64,000 nucleotides of DNA, from NCBI GenBank assembly GCA_028023455.1, contig JAQFVV010012498.1:1-64000 (forward strand). The letters are read 5' to 3'. The position numbers and the translations under genes were made by a program. Below are positions 1 through 12,930 of this stretch, piece by piece. This DNA is from Epiperipatus broadwayi (lineage: Eukaryota > Onychophora > Udeonychophora > Euonychophora > Peripatidae). Under the pieces are notes generated by a model. It did not search any database, had not been told where the DNA came from, and was given only the letters and a program-made list of their open reading frames with translations. How positions within the stretch are numbered: the first letter of the stretch is position 1; every line of letters begins with the position of its first letter.

Positions 1-899
1 CAACAGATCAGAAAAATTATCTTGGCTAAAGATATTGTAAAAATGGATAGAAACGAATCATATTTGAATTATTGTTTGTGCATAACAGCATGCATTATTA
101 CTTGTTACGGCACATCAATGTTTCATTGTAGCATCTTAACGTTAATAAAAAAAAGCGGTTTTCTATTAAATGTGTGGTTTATTTTATTTAGTTTTAAGAC
201 CAAAAACCTTTTGAAAATAACACGATAGCGAAAGAATAATTGAAAACGAAATATAATTTGTATTAGTTTAAAAAAAAAAAGTTTTACAAATACCCAATCA
301 CCTTTTAAAATAGTGCAGTTTTGAAAATTAGCTTTTTTTTTTTTTTTTTAAAAAGGCCGATTTTTAGTAGTGTTGAAAGTCATAAAAATTATTATTTTTA
401 AAAACAACCCATTTTTAGAGAAAATAATTTTTAAAAAAGATAAATTTTTTAAAAAAAATATTTTAAAATACATCGATTTACCTGAAAGTGAAAAAAGAAT
501 GTAACATTATTCCTGGTTACAGTAGATTTAACTATCTATGCCTTCTACATTATTAACACCTTCACATTATATGTTATCTTTGTAATAAGTACGTGCATAG
601 ACACCGCAAAGTGAATATCAATATTCGTGGTTCTAGCTGTTAGCTGACCGTCGTATGCTAAATGTGCTTACGCATGGCTGGCAACAGTGCCGGCAAACGG
701 GCATCCAATGTTCTTGGTAGTCACTGTTAGCAATGATGTATGCAAAAATTTGCTTACGCCTGGCTATCAGCGCCACCTGGTTTATTGTTTGTTTCTGGTA
801 ACAGACGACGTAAGGTAAATGTGATGCATTATGGCTTCTCCTTAAACAAAGTCAAGAATATCTCAGCAATTATGCCTCTTGCGGCCGCATTACAGGGTC
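1..899. other. No gene seen; less AT-rich patch at 600-870
   Basis: Bases 1-600 are AT-rich with A and T runs and only short chance ORFs. From about 600 to 870 the composition is more balanced and two related stretches recur about 90 bases apart ('TGCTTACGCATGGCTGGCAA' and 'TGCTTACGCCTGGCTATCAG'). This patch directly precedes the retroelement and may be a transposon remnant. I do not recognise it. Confidence 0.4.
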
Positions 900-1794
900 A
901 AAACAAGTACCTAATTTAGAGAAGTGCTCTATAGCAGAAAAATAAATTACTTTTCCAGGACACTTAGTCAATGAGCATGGTATTCAACCCCATCCAGAAA
1001 AGGTGTCTGCTATACAGCATTTCCCCATACCTAAAACTGTGAAAGTGAAAACCTTTCTTTGGTCTATGCAACTACTACCATAAATTTTATGAGAAGTTTG
1101 CTGGAGACACTTTACATCTTTCTAAATTATTAAAAAAAGGTGAAAAATGGCATTGGACCATTGAGCATAGTAATGAGTTCGAGAAGATTAAAACAAATTT
1201 TCTTAAATATGTGATTTTAGCATACCCTGACTTCAGTAAAACATTTTATTTACAGATAGATAGTAGCCACTATGATCTGGGAGTAGTACTATATCAACTG
1301 AATGATAATCAGATGCTCCAGATATTATATTTCTTAAGCAGGCACTTAAGAGGGGCAGAATTGAACTACTCCATCACTGAAAGAGACTTTAGCTGTAGTC
1401 TGGGCATTCCAGAAATTGTGTCAGTCCTTGTTAGGCTCTGAACTGATTGTGTTGTCAGATCATAGAAGTCTGGAATTTTTAAATCGCAGTTACTTAAATA
1501 ATGAAAGGCTTGTAAGGTGGAGCTTGTATCTCCAACATATAACTATAAAGTTATTTATATTGAAGGGAGAAAGAATATTCCTGCGGATATCCTTAGTCGC
1601 CACCCTATCTATCTGGTAGCTAGAAACCCCAGTACTCCAATATAAGTATTAACAGTATGAATATTATGCAGGATGATTCTATAGAGGAATATTATAAAAA
1701 TCTCTATGCTTCAAAATCAGGATATGAAAATAAATAGCATCCTATCTTAAATAATCAGGATAATAAAACACAAGTTAATAAATATATCAAAAGA

Positions 1795-2253
1795 GTGTAC
1801 CAAAGATATAAGGTATATCAAAATGTCTTAATGTTTAAGATGAATGTCAATGATGGGGAATCATGGCAAATTGTAGTGCCACAATCATTAATTGATAAAT
1901 TAATAGTCTATACCCAAAAAAAATATGGTCATTATGGGGCTCCCAAAATTTTTTATGTATTAAAATCTATTTTTTATTATAGAAGTATGTTCAGAAGTAT
2001 AGAAAGCATTAAATCATGTGACATTTGTCTTAAATCAAAATATTGTAATAGGTCCTATGCAGATGTACTGCAACCTATAGTCCCTGATCGGCCTAACGAA
2101 TTGTTAGCCATCAATTTTTATGGACCCTTTCCACCTTTTAACCGGCAAAAGTTTATCTTAGTTGCATATGACGTTTTCAGTAAATGGGTAGCTGCATATA
2201 CCGTATCAAAAGCTGATGCAAAGAATGTCATCAAATGTCTAATGGGAAATTAA
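1795..2253 (+). pseudogene. Integrase fragment of the Ty3/gypsy relic
   Basis: 152 residues open. An HHCC-like N-terminal zinc-binding region is followed by the first part of the DDE catalytic core. The usual 'WxxDFxGP' motif reads AINFYGPF, so the first Asp is replaced by Asn in this copy, and the frame stops after KNVIKCLMGN. A continuation with TDHATAF is visible at about 2290 after the stop. It is a broken retroelement enzyme with no sign of host use. Confidence 0.75.
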
Positions 2254-2933
2254 TTTCCTATTGTTGGTAAGCCTGATAGTATACTGACCGATCATGCAAC
2301 TGCATTTGTCTCTCACCAATGGAACCACTGGATAGAAATTCAAGGTATAAAACACATTATGAGCTCCATAAGGAATCCTCAATCTAATCCTTGTGAGCGC
2401 ATAATGAGTTAAGTAGATTATTTCAAGTCTATGTACCAGATAATCATACCCAATGGGTTCGTAAATTGCCTGAAATTATCAGTTATATAAATATAACTTA
2501 TCATGAGTCTACTGGTTTTTCTCCCATGAAACTACATTATGGGAGACATGAACCTATTCTAATTAAAACTCCATTTCCAATAGTCAGGGAAAATATTGAT
2601 ATACAAATAGATCAGGAAAAAGCAAAAATTAAGCTTAAAATCATGGGCAAGAAAAGTTAAAAGGTCACGTAATAAGCCACACCCCTTTAAAATAGATGAC
2701 TTAGTATTATTACAAACACCTCATGTCAGTGATGTTCAGAAGAATACAAAAAATTATTAAGCTTGTATGAGGATCCTTACAAAATTCTAAAACAGATTGG
2801 AGAGAATGCTTTCCTGATGTCAACTCCAGAAGGTATTAGCGGAACATATAATGCCCAAAGCCTCATTCCCTATTCTGTAAAAGTCTAAAACAGAAGCTGT
2901 CAAAATTAGTGTAATAGGGATTATCAATTTAGT

Positions 2934-3175
2934 TATTGTGATATTTAGAGTTTATGAATGGTTCAGAGACAAATTAATAGAATTGACAGTGAAATTTATT
3001 GTGATATTTAGAGTTTATGAATCGTTCAGAGACAAATTAATAAAATTGATAGTGAATTTATTGTGATATTTAGAGTTTATGAATGGTCCAAAAACAAACT
3101 AATAGTGAAGTTATTGTGATATTTAGAGTTTATGAAGGGTCTAAAGACAAATTAATAGACTTAATAGTGAATTTC
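2934..3175 (+). repeat. Four-copy tandem repeat, about 53-63 bases per unit
   Basis: The phrase GTGATATTTAGAGTTTATGA starts at 2938, 3001, 3063 and 3116, each followed by a diverged stretch with 'GACAAATTAATAGA'. It lies between the end of the integrase reading and the polypurine tract, where such retroelements often carry short tandem repeats. The third and fourth units have small deletions. Confidence 0.85.
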
Positions 3176-3303
3176 AAGAGTGCAGAGAATTTTGTTCATT
3201 TATTTGTTGTAGAAAGCCATGCAGTAGAAATCAATATAATTTTTTTTTTTTCTCAAAGGTTAAACATTATAAAATTTAAAATTAAATGAAAGGGGGGGGG
3301 GGA

Positions 3304-6300
3304 TGTGCACTTTTTATTAGCCCAGTCTATTCTAAAATAAAATTTTGGTGTATAATTTTAAATTTTACAAATCCAATAATATTTACTTATTAAAAGAAGA
3401 CAATACTGACATATTAGATCATAGGGTTTGAACTTGGGTTTAGCTAATGGAAATTTATAAATGCTCTTAACTCAAGATACACATAGATAATAACCTATAG
3501 AGTCGTATATATGCAGATGCATGGACAATATCATTTATTATTTTTAAAACCAGGGAAGTTTAAATTGTATTTTTGTAAACATGATGCGTTATCGAGACCA
3601 ATAATTATTGTTTTTGCGCATTTGATTTTAAAAATAGAAATTATTTATATTCAAATCTTGCTATATTTAAAAGTAGATAAATAAGGTTTAATTTCACAAA
3701 ATACTGATCTAAAATTAAAACAGTTTATTGCATCTTTAATTAATTTCTAAAAATATTATTTCAATATTTTTTTTAAAAAAAAACGTAATCGATCATTTTA
3801 AAATAATAAACCAAAAAACTTGCAAGGTAAATCTATATTGTTATAAACAGAAAAAGATGGGAAATGTTGGCCAATCAAAAAGTGTCAAACAATTTTTTAC
3901 TATAAAATCCAAGAGGGAAAAAAAAGTTGGTTCTTGATCGCAAAAATAAGTAGCTAGTTTTTTTTTCTTGTGATATTCCTAAAATCTTTTTATTTGCAAA
4001 CAGAAAAAGTAATGAATTGTAACTCTGTATCGATATATTGGATATTTATAAGCTTTATGTTTAAACTAATGGAATAAATTAATCTGAGGAAATAATCGAA
4101 GATGAATAATCAACAAATATACCCACTGAAAGGGAACAATAATTATACTGTGGGGAAAATGAATTGCCGTAATAAACAGGTGGAAATAAATAAACACCGT
4201 CAATATACAGTAAGGATAAATAAAAGAATAGTAAATCTCTTGGAAACAATTAAGTATATATATTTAAGATTCAATAGAACTAAATTAGGAATAACTGAAA
4301 AGGGTTCATTATCATTCCGGCTACACATAAAATCCTAATGACAATAAGGGATAGGAGAAGTATTTAATCTGAGCCATACCGGCAGGAATATCAGTTGTTA
4401 TAAAGTTTTAATTGAAAATGTTGCATGACACATATATTTTGATTAAAATCATAAGTGTACCTTATAATATATATATGGAAATATACGTCATCTAGAATAA
4501 TTAAGGCAAGCCATAAATAGATTTGTTTGGTATTACTAAATAATAAAAAAAAGAGGAAGGATTATTATTGCAATAACCAAATACTTCGCGAATCTTAGGA
4601 TAAGCAGAATCTTCAGAGAAAGAAGGAAAAAATAAAAACGTTATAATAAGTTTATGTGGTGTGGAACAACCAGAAAATTTAAAGTTGTTATTATACTTTT
4701 AGCTGAGAGTTTAAAAGAGAAATTGTTTTCTAATGTTGGTATTTATACGTTTTAATCTATGAGTTGTTAGTACGATAAGGGGGGGGGGGGATTAAATCAT
4801 TTAATAAGGAATTAATTCAAGTATTATATTAATAGTTATTTAATAATTAGATTGAGATTAAAAATTATTAATCATTTAAATAAATAAATATGCTCAATAC
4901 CCCAGTATGAAAGGTATAGGGTATTTAACACGATATATACGCAATCCAGAGGGCAGGCATTAAAATTTAAGTTATTAATTTCTCAAGAAAAGATGTCTTG
5001 TTGGATTATTATTACATGTTCTTTTAATTTGGAAAAATCCTTAATGCTATTGTCCCGATATATATTTACTACAATATTACATAAGCGATCTTAGCGTTGC
5101 TTATTTTGAGGCAAATAATATTACTTTTAAATTGCATCAAGCAAGAACATCATATTGATGAACAATGATATGGTAGCATATCAAGCTGAATGTAGAATTA
5201 CAAATAACTAATTTCAATTCTTACCCAGGTAAACAATAGAATTTCACATCTTGTAAAACCTAAAGTTAATCTCTCACACAGCCCTGTTATATTGCAGCAT
5301 TATTTAGGCACTGGATTTTTTTCCTAAGGAGCCTTCTAGATAGGAGCAGCCCTCAAAGCTAGTTTTATCTAGCCAGAAAGAGAACTTTTTACTTAATCTC
5401 TTTAATCGTTTTCCAATCAGATGGAGAAGTCTAAATACATATAATATTAAGAAAATATATATGCATTCAATGCCTATTTTGAATTTGATTTAACATCACT
5501 ATGAATCTGAAAGAAATGATTGGTAACAGCATCAGTCCTGATAATCACCCTACACAAAATTTGTTTATAATGACTTGCTTTCAGTTGTTATATAAAATTT
5601 ATTCTAAATACTTTGAGAAGCTAAGTAATGAAATCTTAATATCTGTGTGGAATATTTGGAAATAAGTAGTATGAATTATACTTTAAAATATGTAATATCC
5701 TAAGTGTTTTTAATCATTATGTTTGTTTTTTTTTGGTGATGTATATTAAGGCTAAATTAATTAACATCTCATTTCATTCAATATTTTAAAGCATTTTTAT
5801 ATATACTTATATACATTTTTTATTCATATTACTACAAATAAATTACACATTTAACAATCTTCCATCTTGATTGTTCATTTATAATACAATGATGTAGAAA
5901 AAAAAAAGTAGAGGAGGCAATCTGTGTTTAAATTTGTTTTAAGAAATGCTATTGTAATAAAATGAAATTTTATAACAATTTTGCTATAAAATGTCCGCTG
6001 ATATGTAATATAGCAACAGTGTAATATAAACTATTTATTTGTAAGGGAGATAGGCATTTCTTAAGTCAAATTTATTCACAAATAATTTTTTTTTTTTTTT
6101 AATTTTTACATAAAAATTTGACTTTATAAATAAAATTTGATGGACTTGATTAAAAATTCTCTGCTTTTTCCCAGTCAAAATAAGATGACCTCTTTGGTAA
6201 AACTGGAAGAATCTGTAGTTTACAAAGTAGATTCCCTTGAATTGAGATTCAGGTACACAAATGTAGCTTAGCAATAAATAAACATTATATACAGATTTAG

Positions 6301-7225
6301 TTTAAGTCCTGTCAAAATATAATGTTCAGCCATAAGAAAAAAAAAAAAGTACATTTTTTACAAGTTTGGACAAGTTATCCAATAGACCAATCGGATGGCA
6401 GGAGCAAAAAAAAAAAAAAAAAGCGTAAGATTATACAAAATGTTGCACGTTTAGGAAATGATTTTCTCTAAAAGCAGCCTGCATATCCAACAATCTTCAC
6501 AAAGAACCATGGAGTAAAGTATTGCTTTACAAAAAGAAATATAATAAAACTTCACAAAAAAAATTATGTATACAAAGTTTGCTACATCACTTTAGATAGA
6601 GCAAAAAAAAATAAATACAAGACCAGTTATACCGGAGTGCTCATATTTAAAAATATGTAAGAAAAAATAAAAAGAGAACTTAGTTCATCTAATGTAAGAT
6701 TTGGTTAAAAAGCAATACATCTACACAGTGATCATTCTCAGAATGAAAATACTTATAAAAAAAACTTATTTTACTGTGAAGGTAAGAGCTGAGTACAGAA
6801 AATTTCTGCTGCCATCACTTTTATAACATTTTACAATATAAACAAAATGGACACTTTTCCACATTTACTGACTGCTGATTTAATTAAACATTGGTATCCT
6901 GAGCAGGAAGACTCTCTGGAATTGCAAGAATGATAAAACATTCATTTCCCAAGACCAGTATGGTAAATACGAAATGCAAAATTTTCAATTTAAGTATGCA
7001 GGAATAGGCAAATCGAGTAGAGTTCTGCTTCAAAGAGACCTATAATAAAATAATTATCATAAATTAAAAAATAGCAAAGAAAAAAACTCCAGGTTTTATT
7101 AGATAAGTGCATGTGTTAGAATGAGAAGTTTGCTTATGCATGATAAATCAGGCTTGAAGATTTATTTAGGGTGTTATCGAAAATAAAACCAATAAAACAT
7201 TATATGACACTCTCCAATAGTAAAT
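3304..7225. other. No gene recognised
   Basis: AT-rich DNA with only short, unconvincing ORFs (for example a plus-strand one at 4102-4338 and a minus-strand one at 6035-6274, neither with a recognisable motif). It probably includes the 3' LTR of the element above from about 3304. It holds a 12-base G run at 4779-4790 and several long A and T runs. Part of the right side could be FRMD4 3' UTR or downstream flank. Confidence 0.4.
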
Positions 7226-7390
7226 TCTTTTCTCACTATAATTATATCATCTAGTATAAAATAGATGCCAGATAGTAGTGCTTGCTAAACCCCTATCCAG
7301 TTCTGTGGGGATACTGAACAGGACAGTTACTGGATAGGGATTACTAAAGCTTATACTAGATGGCATAACTATGATGAGAGAAAAAGCATT
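7226..7390. mobile_element. Foldback element, family 1 relative without ribozyme core
   Basis: Imperfect inverted repeat. The left arm (about 7228-7305) contains CATCTAGTATAA and CCCTATCCAGT; the right arm (7324-7387) contains ACTGGATAGGG and TTATACTAGATG. The left arm has about 19 extra bases. The short loop carries 'GTGGGGATACTGAACAGGAC', which resembles the TGGGGATATTGGA tail of the hammerhead-bearing copies near 14.2 and 45.8 kb, so I group it with them. Confidence 0.6.
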
Positions 7391-8070
7391 TGCTACTGAA
7401 TTGTCAATGAAAATAGTAATATTAAACAAAGATTTTTATAAATGAAAAACTGATAATATTCAAAGTTCTTGTTAATTCTTCAAGGTTTATATCTACTAAC
7501 AGACACGATAAGATCAATATTTAAAAAAAAATTGAGCAGTTATGAAAGATTGCAGAAAGTTATAAATAAAAAATAGCTTTTGTATAAAAAAAATGATAAA
7601 GCCTTTGATAAATTAAAAAACAATTGCAGTTATTTTAAGAAGGAAAAAGATGTTTATTATAATAAAACTTCAAGCATTAAAAATTGACATGAATTTGTAA
7701 ATGATTTAATAAAAACAATCTTAATTTAATTAATCCTTTTTTCAAATGTAAATAATTTCTGTTAATTCTGCACAGAACTATTACAAATGTAAGTTATAAA
7801 AAATACTATAATCTCTGCTCAAAAAAATATATAAATCAATAAAAAGTGATCAGTAGGTTTGGCTTCTCAATCATTTATAGATTAAAAAAAAAAAGTGTGG
7901 CTGAATAACTATTTACTGAGAATATTGGATAGATGTATGTTTATTTGAAATAAAAAATCTTTTTAAATTTTTTTATATAAAAATCATTTTTCAAATTCCA
8001 TAAATATAATCAAATAATAAAATTATATATAATATTGCAGATTAAAAAAAAAAACATTGGATGGGGGATA

Positions 8071-8187
8071 GCCTTTCTCACAAAGGCAGAATCTGCACTA
8101 CATTAACAAATTAATAAAAACCAACACTTGTGTTGTTATTTAGCAAACAACAGAAGTGTTGGTTGTTATTAATTTATAATTTGTAAC
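8071..8187. repeat. Hairpin pair: 6-bp stem-loop and a 35-base foldback
   Basis: GCCTTT and AAAGGC (8071-8087) form a small stem-loop. It is followed by a foldback with arms at about 8103-8137 and 8146-8186, including CCAACACTT and AAGTGTTGG and flanking AATTAATAA-type sequence. It is probably a small MITE. It lies 1.2 kb below the FRMD4 stop codon and could be in the 3' UTR. Confidence 0.6.
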
Positions 8188-8284
8188 AAGAAAGTTGTAT
8201 TTTTATATTATTATACTAACAAAGAAAAACATTTTAACAATATTAATTTTAAGTATATTCTCTATATAAATGAAGTATATTAGA

Positions 8285-8462
8285 TTATATCTAATCAATT
8301 TACATTAAAATCTCTACAAATCTTAAAAAAATAATATCCATCAAAAAAAGAATTAGTTGTGCTCTTATAAAGTTTTTTTTTAAGTATACTGCTGACTTAT
8401 ATTCTAATCCATAACTTATGCAATAGAAGAATGAATACAAAACCCTGAATATACTTGTATCT
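8285..8462. repeat. Interspersed repeat, copy A (direct)
   Basis: It is related over about 180 bases to 10003-10192 in the same orientation. Shared phrases include 'ATATCTAATCAATT' and, at the far end, 'GAATGAATACAAAACCCTGA' followed by ATATAC. No TIR or LTR is evident, so the family is unknown. Confidence 0.7.
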
Positions 8463-9422
8463 TTAATCTTCATTGTCAACATCAAAAGAATTATAAAACT
8501 AAAATATGAACTCAGTACCCATAAGTGTGCACAAGAGAGATATTCCTTATCAGCAATGAAGATTCCTTCCTACTATATTTAAATGATATTTTTTTGGCTA
8601 GCACAGATATTCATTCCATAGGTCTAGATTGCTTAGAATTTCATTTGTCCTCTAATAACTTGGAGAAACTAGATATTTATTAGGCTCAGTTGTTAAAAAA
8701 TCAATAGCCATTTGAAAAAATCTCATGGTTTTAGCCTGAAATTTGAATTCCTAGTCATAATCATGACAAGCTAACATATATATACAACATACTAGATGTA
8801 TTCTCAGCATACTGTGGATGCTCAGAATTTCTTGCTGAAAGGTTTTTTTCTGAACTTAAGAACTGAAATATGACAACAATTCATATCAAAAAATATTCTA
8901 TAAACTTTTTTTTTTAATAGATTGGTAATTCTAGCCCACACTTCATATCAATTAATCAGAGTATCTTAAGTATTTTCAGGAGCCATAAACATGCTTAAAT
9001 TGTAATTTTATAATCAGCTAATAGGTAATATGTTTTTTTTTTTTGAGTAAAATATATTATTTATTCTACAGGATAAATTGTCTTAATTCTGTATATGCTT
9101 GGTTAGAGTTAGTGATTGACATATGGCTTAACACCACAATTTAATTTCTCAATTTTACTTATTTTTTTTTTTAGAATTCATAAATACATTTTTAAAATAA
9201 ATAAAAATTGTTTAAATTTTTTTATCTAAAACAAAACAGTCTTTATTTTCATTCAAAATATTGATTATCAAAACTATTTTTATTTCTCCATTATTCTTTA
9301 TAATTTTAACCATTTTTTATATTTAATAACAAAATGAAATTATTAAATAGCAATTTAATTTTTCAGGAAAATATTTAGATTCAAACCCTATAATAATATA
9401 AGAAAAACTTAATTCCTACTTA

Positions 9423-9576
9423 CTACACAAGTGTGGCTTGCTTGACAGACTCTTGATCTTCATACCAGGCTAGCATTTCTTCACTGAAAGCATCAGCTAA
9501 AGATTCTCCTGCTTCAAATGTAAAACTGTTATCACGTGAAGAAATTTTACTGGTAAAAGATTCATTCAACATTGAC
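9423..9576 (-). CDS. FRMD4A: FRMD4-like exon 8: acidic C-terminus with stop
   Basis: Terminal exon, 154 bases, separated by a 28.8-kb intron. One base completes the Lys codon left by exon 7; it then reads SMLNESFTSKISSRDNSFTF, EAGESLADAFSEEMLAWYED and QESVKQATLV before TAG at 9425-9423. The ending Thr-Leu-Val fits the class I PDZ-ligand pattern (inference). The acceptor is preceded by an (ATT)n run, TTATTATTTTTTAG. A candidate AATAAA polyadenylation signal lies on the same strand at 9247-9242, and many others lie further down, so the end of the 3' UTR is not fixed. Confidence 0.82.
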
Positions 9577-10002
9577 CTAAAAAATAATAATAATAATAAT
9601 AATAATTTTAAAGTATATTTAAAAGAAATTAGTTAAATAGTGTCATATAAAATTGTTTTTCACAGTGAAAACTAAAGTTCACAATATCAGTAAACTGTAT
9701 TATGCATCAGACAAAGAACAGCAAGCAGGGGGTAACTCCATGACATGCAAGGCTGACAAAAGGCAATAAGTGCTATGGGCAGAAAGTTAGTGCATTTGAT
9801 ATATCATGCATTGTTACTACCAGAGCTCCTGAAATCGTCGATGCTTTGAACAGATTGCTTAAAATGTTAACGATGAAGACAGGAAATCGATGTTAATATA
9901 TAGACATTTGATGTTACAAACGACCAAAATATTCACTGAGGCCTAAAATAGAAATTTTTAGTAATGAATAATTTTTATAAACTCTGGACCCTTGAGAGGA
10001 GT

Positions 10003-10192
10003 TATATCTAATCAATTCACATTTAAATCTCTACAAGTCTTTTCAAAAAATAATATTCCTAAAAAAAAAAAAAGAATAGATTAATTATGATCTCACTGAG
10101 TTGTAAATTTTTTTAAAAATATTGCTGATTCATAGTCCAATCCATAATTTATGCAGTAGATGAATGAATACAAAACCCTGAATATACCTGTA
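10003..10192. repeat. Interspersed repeat, copy B (direct)
   Basis: Second copy of the repeat at 8285-8462, diverged by scattered substitutions and small indels. Copy A lies below the FRMD4 stop codon and this copy lies in the last intron, so a terminal exon sits between two related sequences that could pair off in recombination. Confidence 0.7.
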
Positions 10193-11379
10193 CCACACAT
10201 TAGCACAAAACTCATTAACTTGGCACTGTTATACATAAATCTTATAAACAAATCAAATTACTGCAGAAATGTGTGACCATACATTTACAAACTCATATTT
10301 TAACTTTGCATTCATTGATGTTTACACAACTACATTTTTAGATGCTGTTTTATAATTGTACCAAAGTTTAGACTAGGCATAAGAAAACTTTTTCAAGCAG
10401 TGAACTTCATAAGATATTACTCATTATAAATCTGATCACTTAATTTTAAGAAAATTTATGTAAGTTTTATGCAACTAGTTATTATGTTCACAAATTAAGT
10501 ATGCCATATAGAAGATTATAAAGAGCCATAGATTGTTTCCAAATAGTTTAGATTATAAACACATGGCAGGTCATGCTTGTTCTTTCCACTTAAAATATGT
10601 TAAGTTTTTTGCCTCAAGTGGGCTTGATCCAATTAGGCAATCACTGATGGTCATTATTAATAGTTATTTTTGATACAATTTATTGAAGCATCTCATATTT
10701 AGAGTAGCATCATAAAAAAAGAAAGATTGCAATTAACTAAAGATTTTTCAGAACAAGTTCTGACACCTCTTAGAAATAAAACTGATGTGACCTTCTACAT
10801 TTTTTTTTTGTTTAAATTAATGTAATAATAAATAAAAGTTCCTGGATTTATTACCCATAATCTTGGTGTTCATAAAAAAAAATTGTGAGACACTAACTTT
10901 GTGTGTGTTGAGAAAATGAAGCTTTTGAAAGAAAGTTTTCTTGTTTTAAGAGAACTTAAATATCCTCATTGTGAATGACAATTGGATTATTTCAATCAGC
11001 AAATAACTGGATCAGCACTATCAAATTAAGCTGATTAGAATGACAGAAATAATTTGTGAAGCATATCAATACAGCTAAGATGGAAAACTGCAATAGCTGA
11101 AAATCTGTTATCATGGAATAAAAATTTAATTAGTGTACTGTCAAACCTGAAATTATGTAATCTTCAACTTAGTTTTAGAAGTGTCTCCTTTTTACCTGCA
11201 CTAACCATTGAGGATAAAGAATTATTACTACCTGTTGTTACTTTCACATAATTACTTCCTGCCTATTCATGAACACATAATCTGGAGAATAATTCAACAA
11301 AATACATCTAATAAAGGATTAAACCATAAAACTGTCTTACAGATCAATTTTTTTTAAAGAAAAGTTCGAAGCTAGAATT

Positions 11380-12293
11380 GAATAAAGTGGTAAATTAAAA
11401 TCTAATGCTATGGTAAGAGAAATTTTATTTATATTAAAAGGCCTTTAATAAAAGAAATAATATTGATAGCAAAAGTTAATATTAATATGTAGTTAATAAT
11501 TTTAACACATTTTGTTTTTAAATACATATTAATGTTTTTTTTGTTCTCTATTTAAAAGAATATTTTTTCTCCATTGTGAATACTAAAGCAAATATAATGT
11601 AAAAATTAATTTATTGTTCAATTAATAATCAATGTTTTGTTAAAACATATATATATATATCAATTAATTGATATTTTTCTAATCTTCAGTTATATTACTA
11701 TAATTAAATGATAAGAATTATATGATTGTATTGTATGTAAGCATATCAGAGCTTATAAGTTAAATGCAAACTAATTAAATGATTTTCCTCTGATATGGTT
11801 ACATACTCGATAAGATGTGTAAATAAATTTTGCTTTATTATATTTATATTATTTTAAATGTCCGTTTTTCTCTCTCATTCCAAACCTAATTAAATGTAGT
11901 TGTATACACACATTCCCTGTGACACATTGCCATGTTTTCTTTTGACCTATTAATAAGTAAATAGAGGGGCTAACATCTAAGAAATTAGAGCTGGATTTGA
12001 ATCAATCTATAAAAGTTTCATTTTAGAAATGGTGCCCTAACCTATAGTATGGCAGTACTTTAAAATGTTTGATGGGAATGATGGACAGGAAATTAAGTTA
12101 AAAACAAATCTATTGTTATTCCTAACACCCATTAACCCCAGGGTTTAACTTTTATATTCTGATGAAGAATTATAAAAGAGGAGCAAAACAATATGACTGT
12201 TTCATTAATAATTAATTATTATCTCTTTTATTAAAGACCTTTTAAATAAAATTTCTCCTACCATAGCATCAAATTTTAATTTAACACTTTATT
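11380..12293. mobile_element. DNA-transposon-like element with about 77-base inverted ends
   Basis: Left end 11380-11460 and right end 12217-12293 are inverted copies. They share AATAAAGTG/CACTTTATT, GCTATGGTA/TACCATAGC, AAATTTTATTTA/TAAATAAAATTT and a matching AAAGGTCTTT-type stretch. No transposase coding is visible inside, so this is a non-autonomous element. The interior holds a separate perfect-stem hairpin at about 11737-11808 (ATATCAGAG and CTCTGATAT, extended by GTATGTAA and TTACATAC). Confidence 0.7.
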
Positions 12294-12845
12294 AAATAAA
12301 ACAATAAAAATCCTTAATAACATTAAAAGTGATGATGATAATGACAGTTGCCTCACTTACTAATCAGGAAAGCTCATGCAGCATGCATTTTAATTAATCA
12401 TTAAATTAAAATCAAATACACATGCAAAAAGCATCCAACACACTTTGTCCTCCAATAAGCTTTGCACTAACAAATTTTGGAATTAATCTAAGTAGTATGC
12501 CTGAATTCTTCTTAGATGAATGAATTGTTTCTACAACAGACAGACTATATAAAATATGTACACTTATTTAAAAAGCTAATTATAAACATTCTATCATGTG
12601 ATAAAGTCCAGTATTTTTGACTTCATAAATGAATGAATGGGGAAATATCTAACAATTAGATCAATATTTTAAAAGTTTAGTAGATCTAATGAACTGATAA
12701 ACTAGGTGACTTTTTCTAGAAAGAACATTAGCAAAGTGGATAATAAGTCTTTAATGTTAATGTGCAACATTCAAAGGTTGCTAATGGTGACACATATTCA
12801 TAACTCGAAGGTAGAAAAAATGTTACAAATGTGTAAATCAAAAAA

Positions 12846-12930
12846 TAAAGAGCCCCATAGTGTAGCATTTGATGCATTGATCTGCCATGCCCATAATCTG
12901 TGATTTAAATCCACAAGAAACCATGAGATT
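12846..12930 (+). repeat. tRNA-like SINE head (weak)
   Basis: A 'CATAGTGTAGCATTTGATGC' stretch resembles a tRNA D-arm/A-box. About 34 bases later comes GTGATTTAAATCC, a decayed B-box (compare GGTTCGAATCC). No clear tail or target duplication was found, so this is a tentative relic of a tRNA-derived SINE. Confidence 0.35.

Larger units (their letters stand above)
900..3303 (+). mobile_element. Decayed Ty3/gypsy-type pol (RT end, RNase H, integrase) with polypurine tract
   Basis: The reading runs through several frames. A connection-type box GHLVNEHGIQPHPEKV lies at about 956-1003. An RNase H-like stretch (AYPDFSKTF then YLQIDSS, later SDHRSLEFLN) occupies 1211-1600. An integrase begins at 1795, with a degenerate zinc-binding motif ending CDICLKSK and a core with AYDVFSKWVAAY at about 2163-2200. 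Frame changes and stops at about 920, 1060, 1441, 2253 and 2412 make it inactive. Most of RT, the protease and gag are missing, as is any 5' LTR. Four tandem repeats follow, then a purine run of AAAG and eleven G (3288-3302), then TGTGCAC, a plausible start of a 3' LTR whose end I could not define. Confidence 0.75.

Noticed and set aside
12155-12185. CTGATGAAG near 12.16 kb as a hammerhead core
   Set aside because: No stem II or GAAAC follows; chance match.
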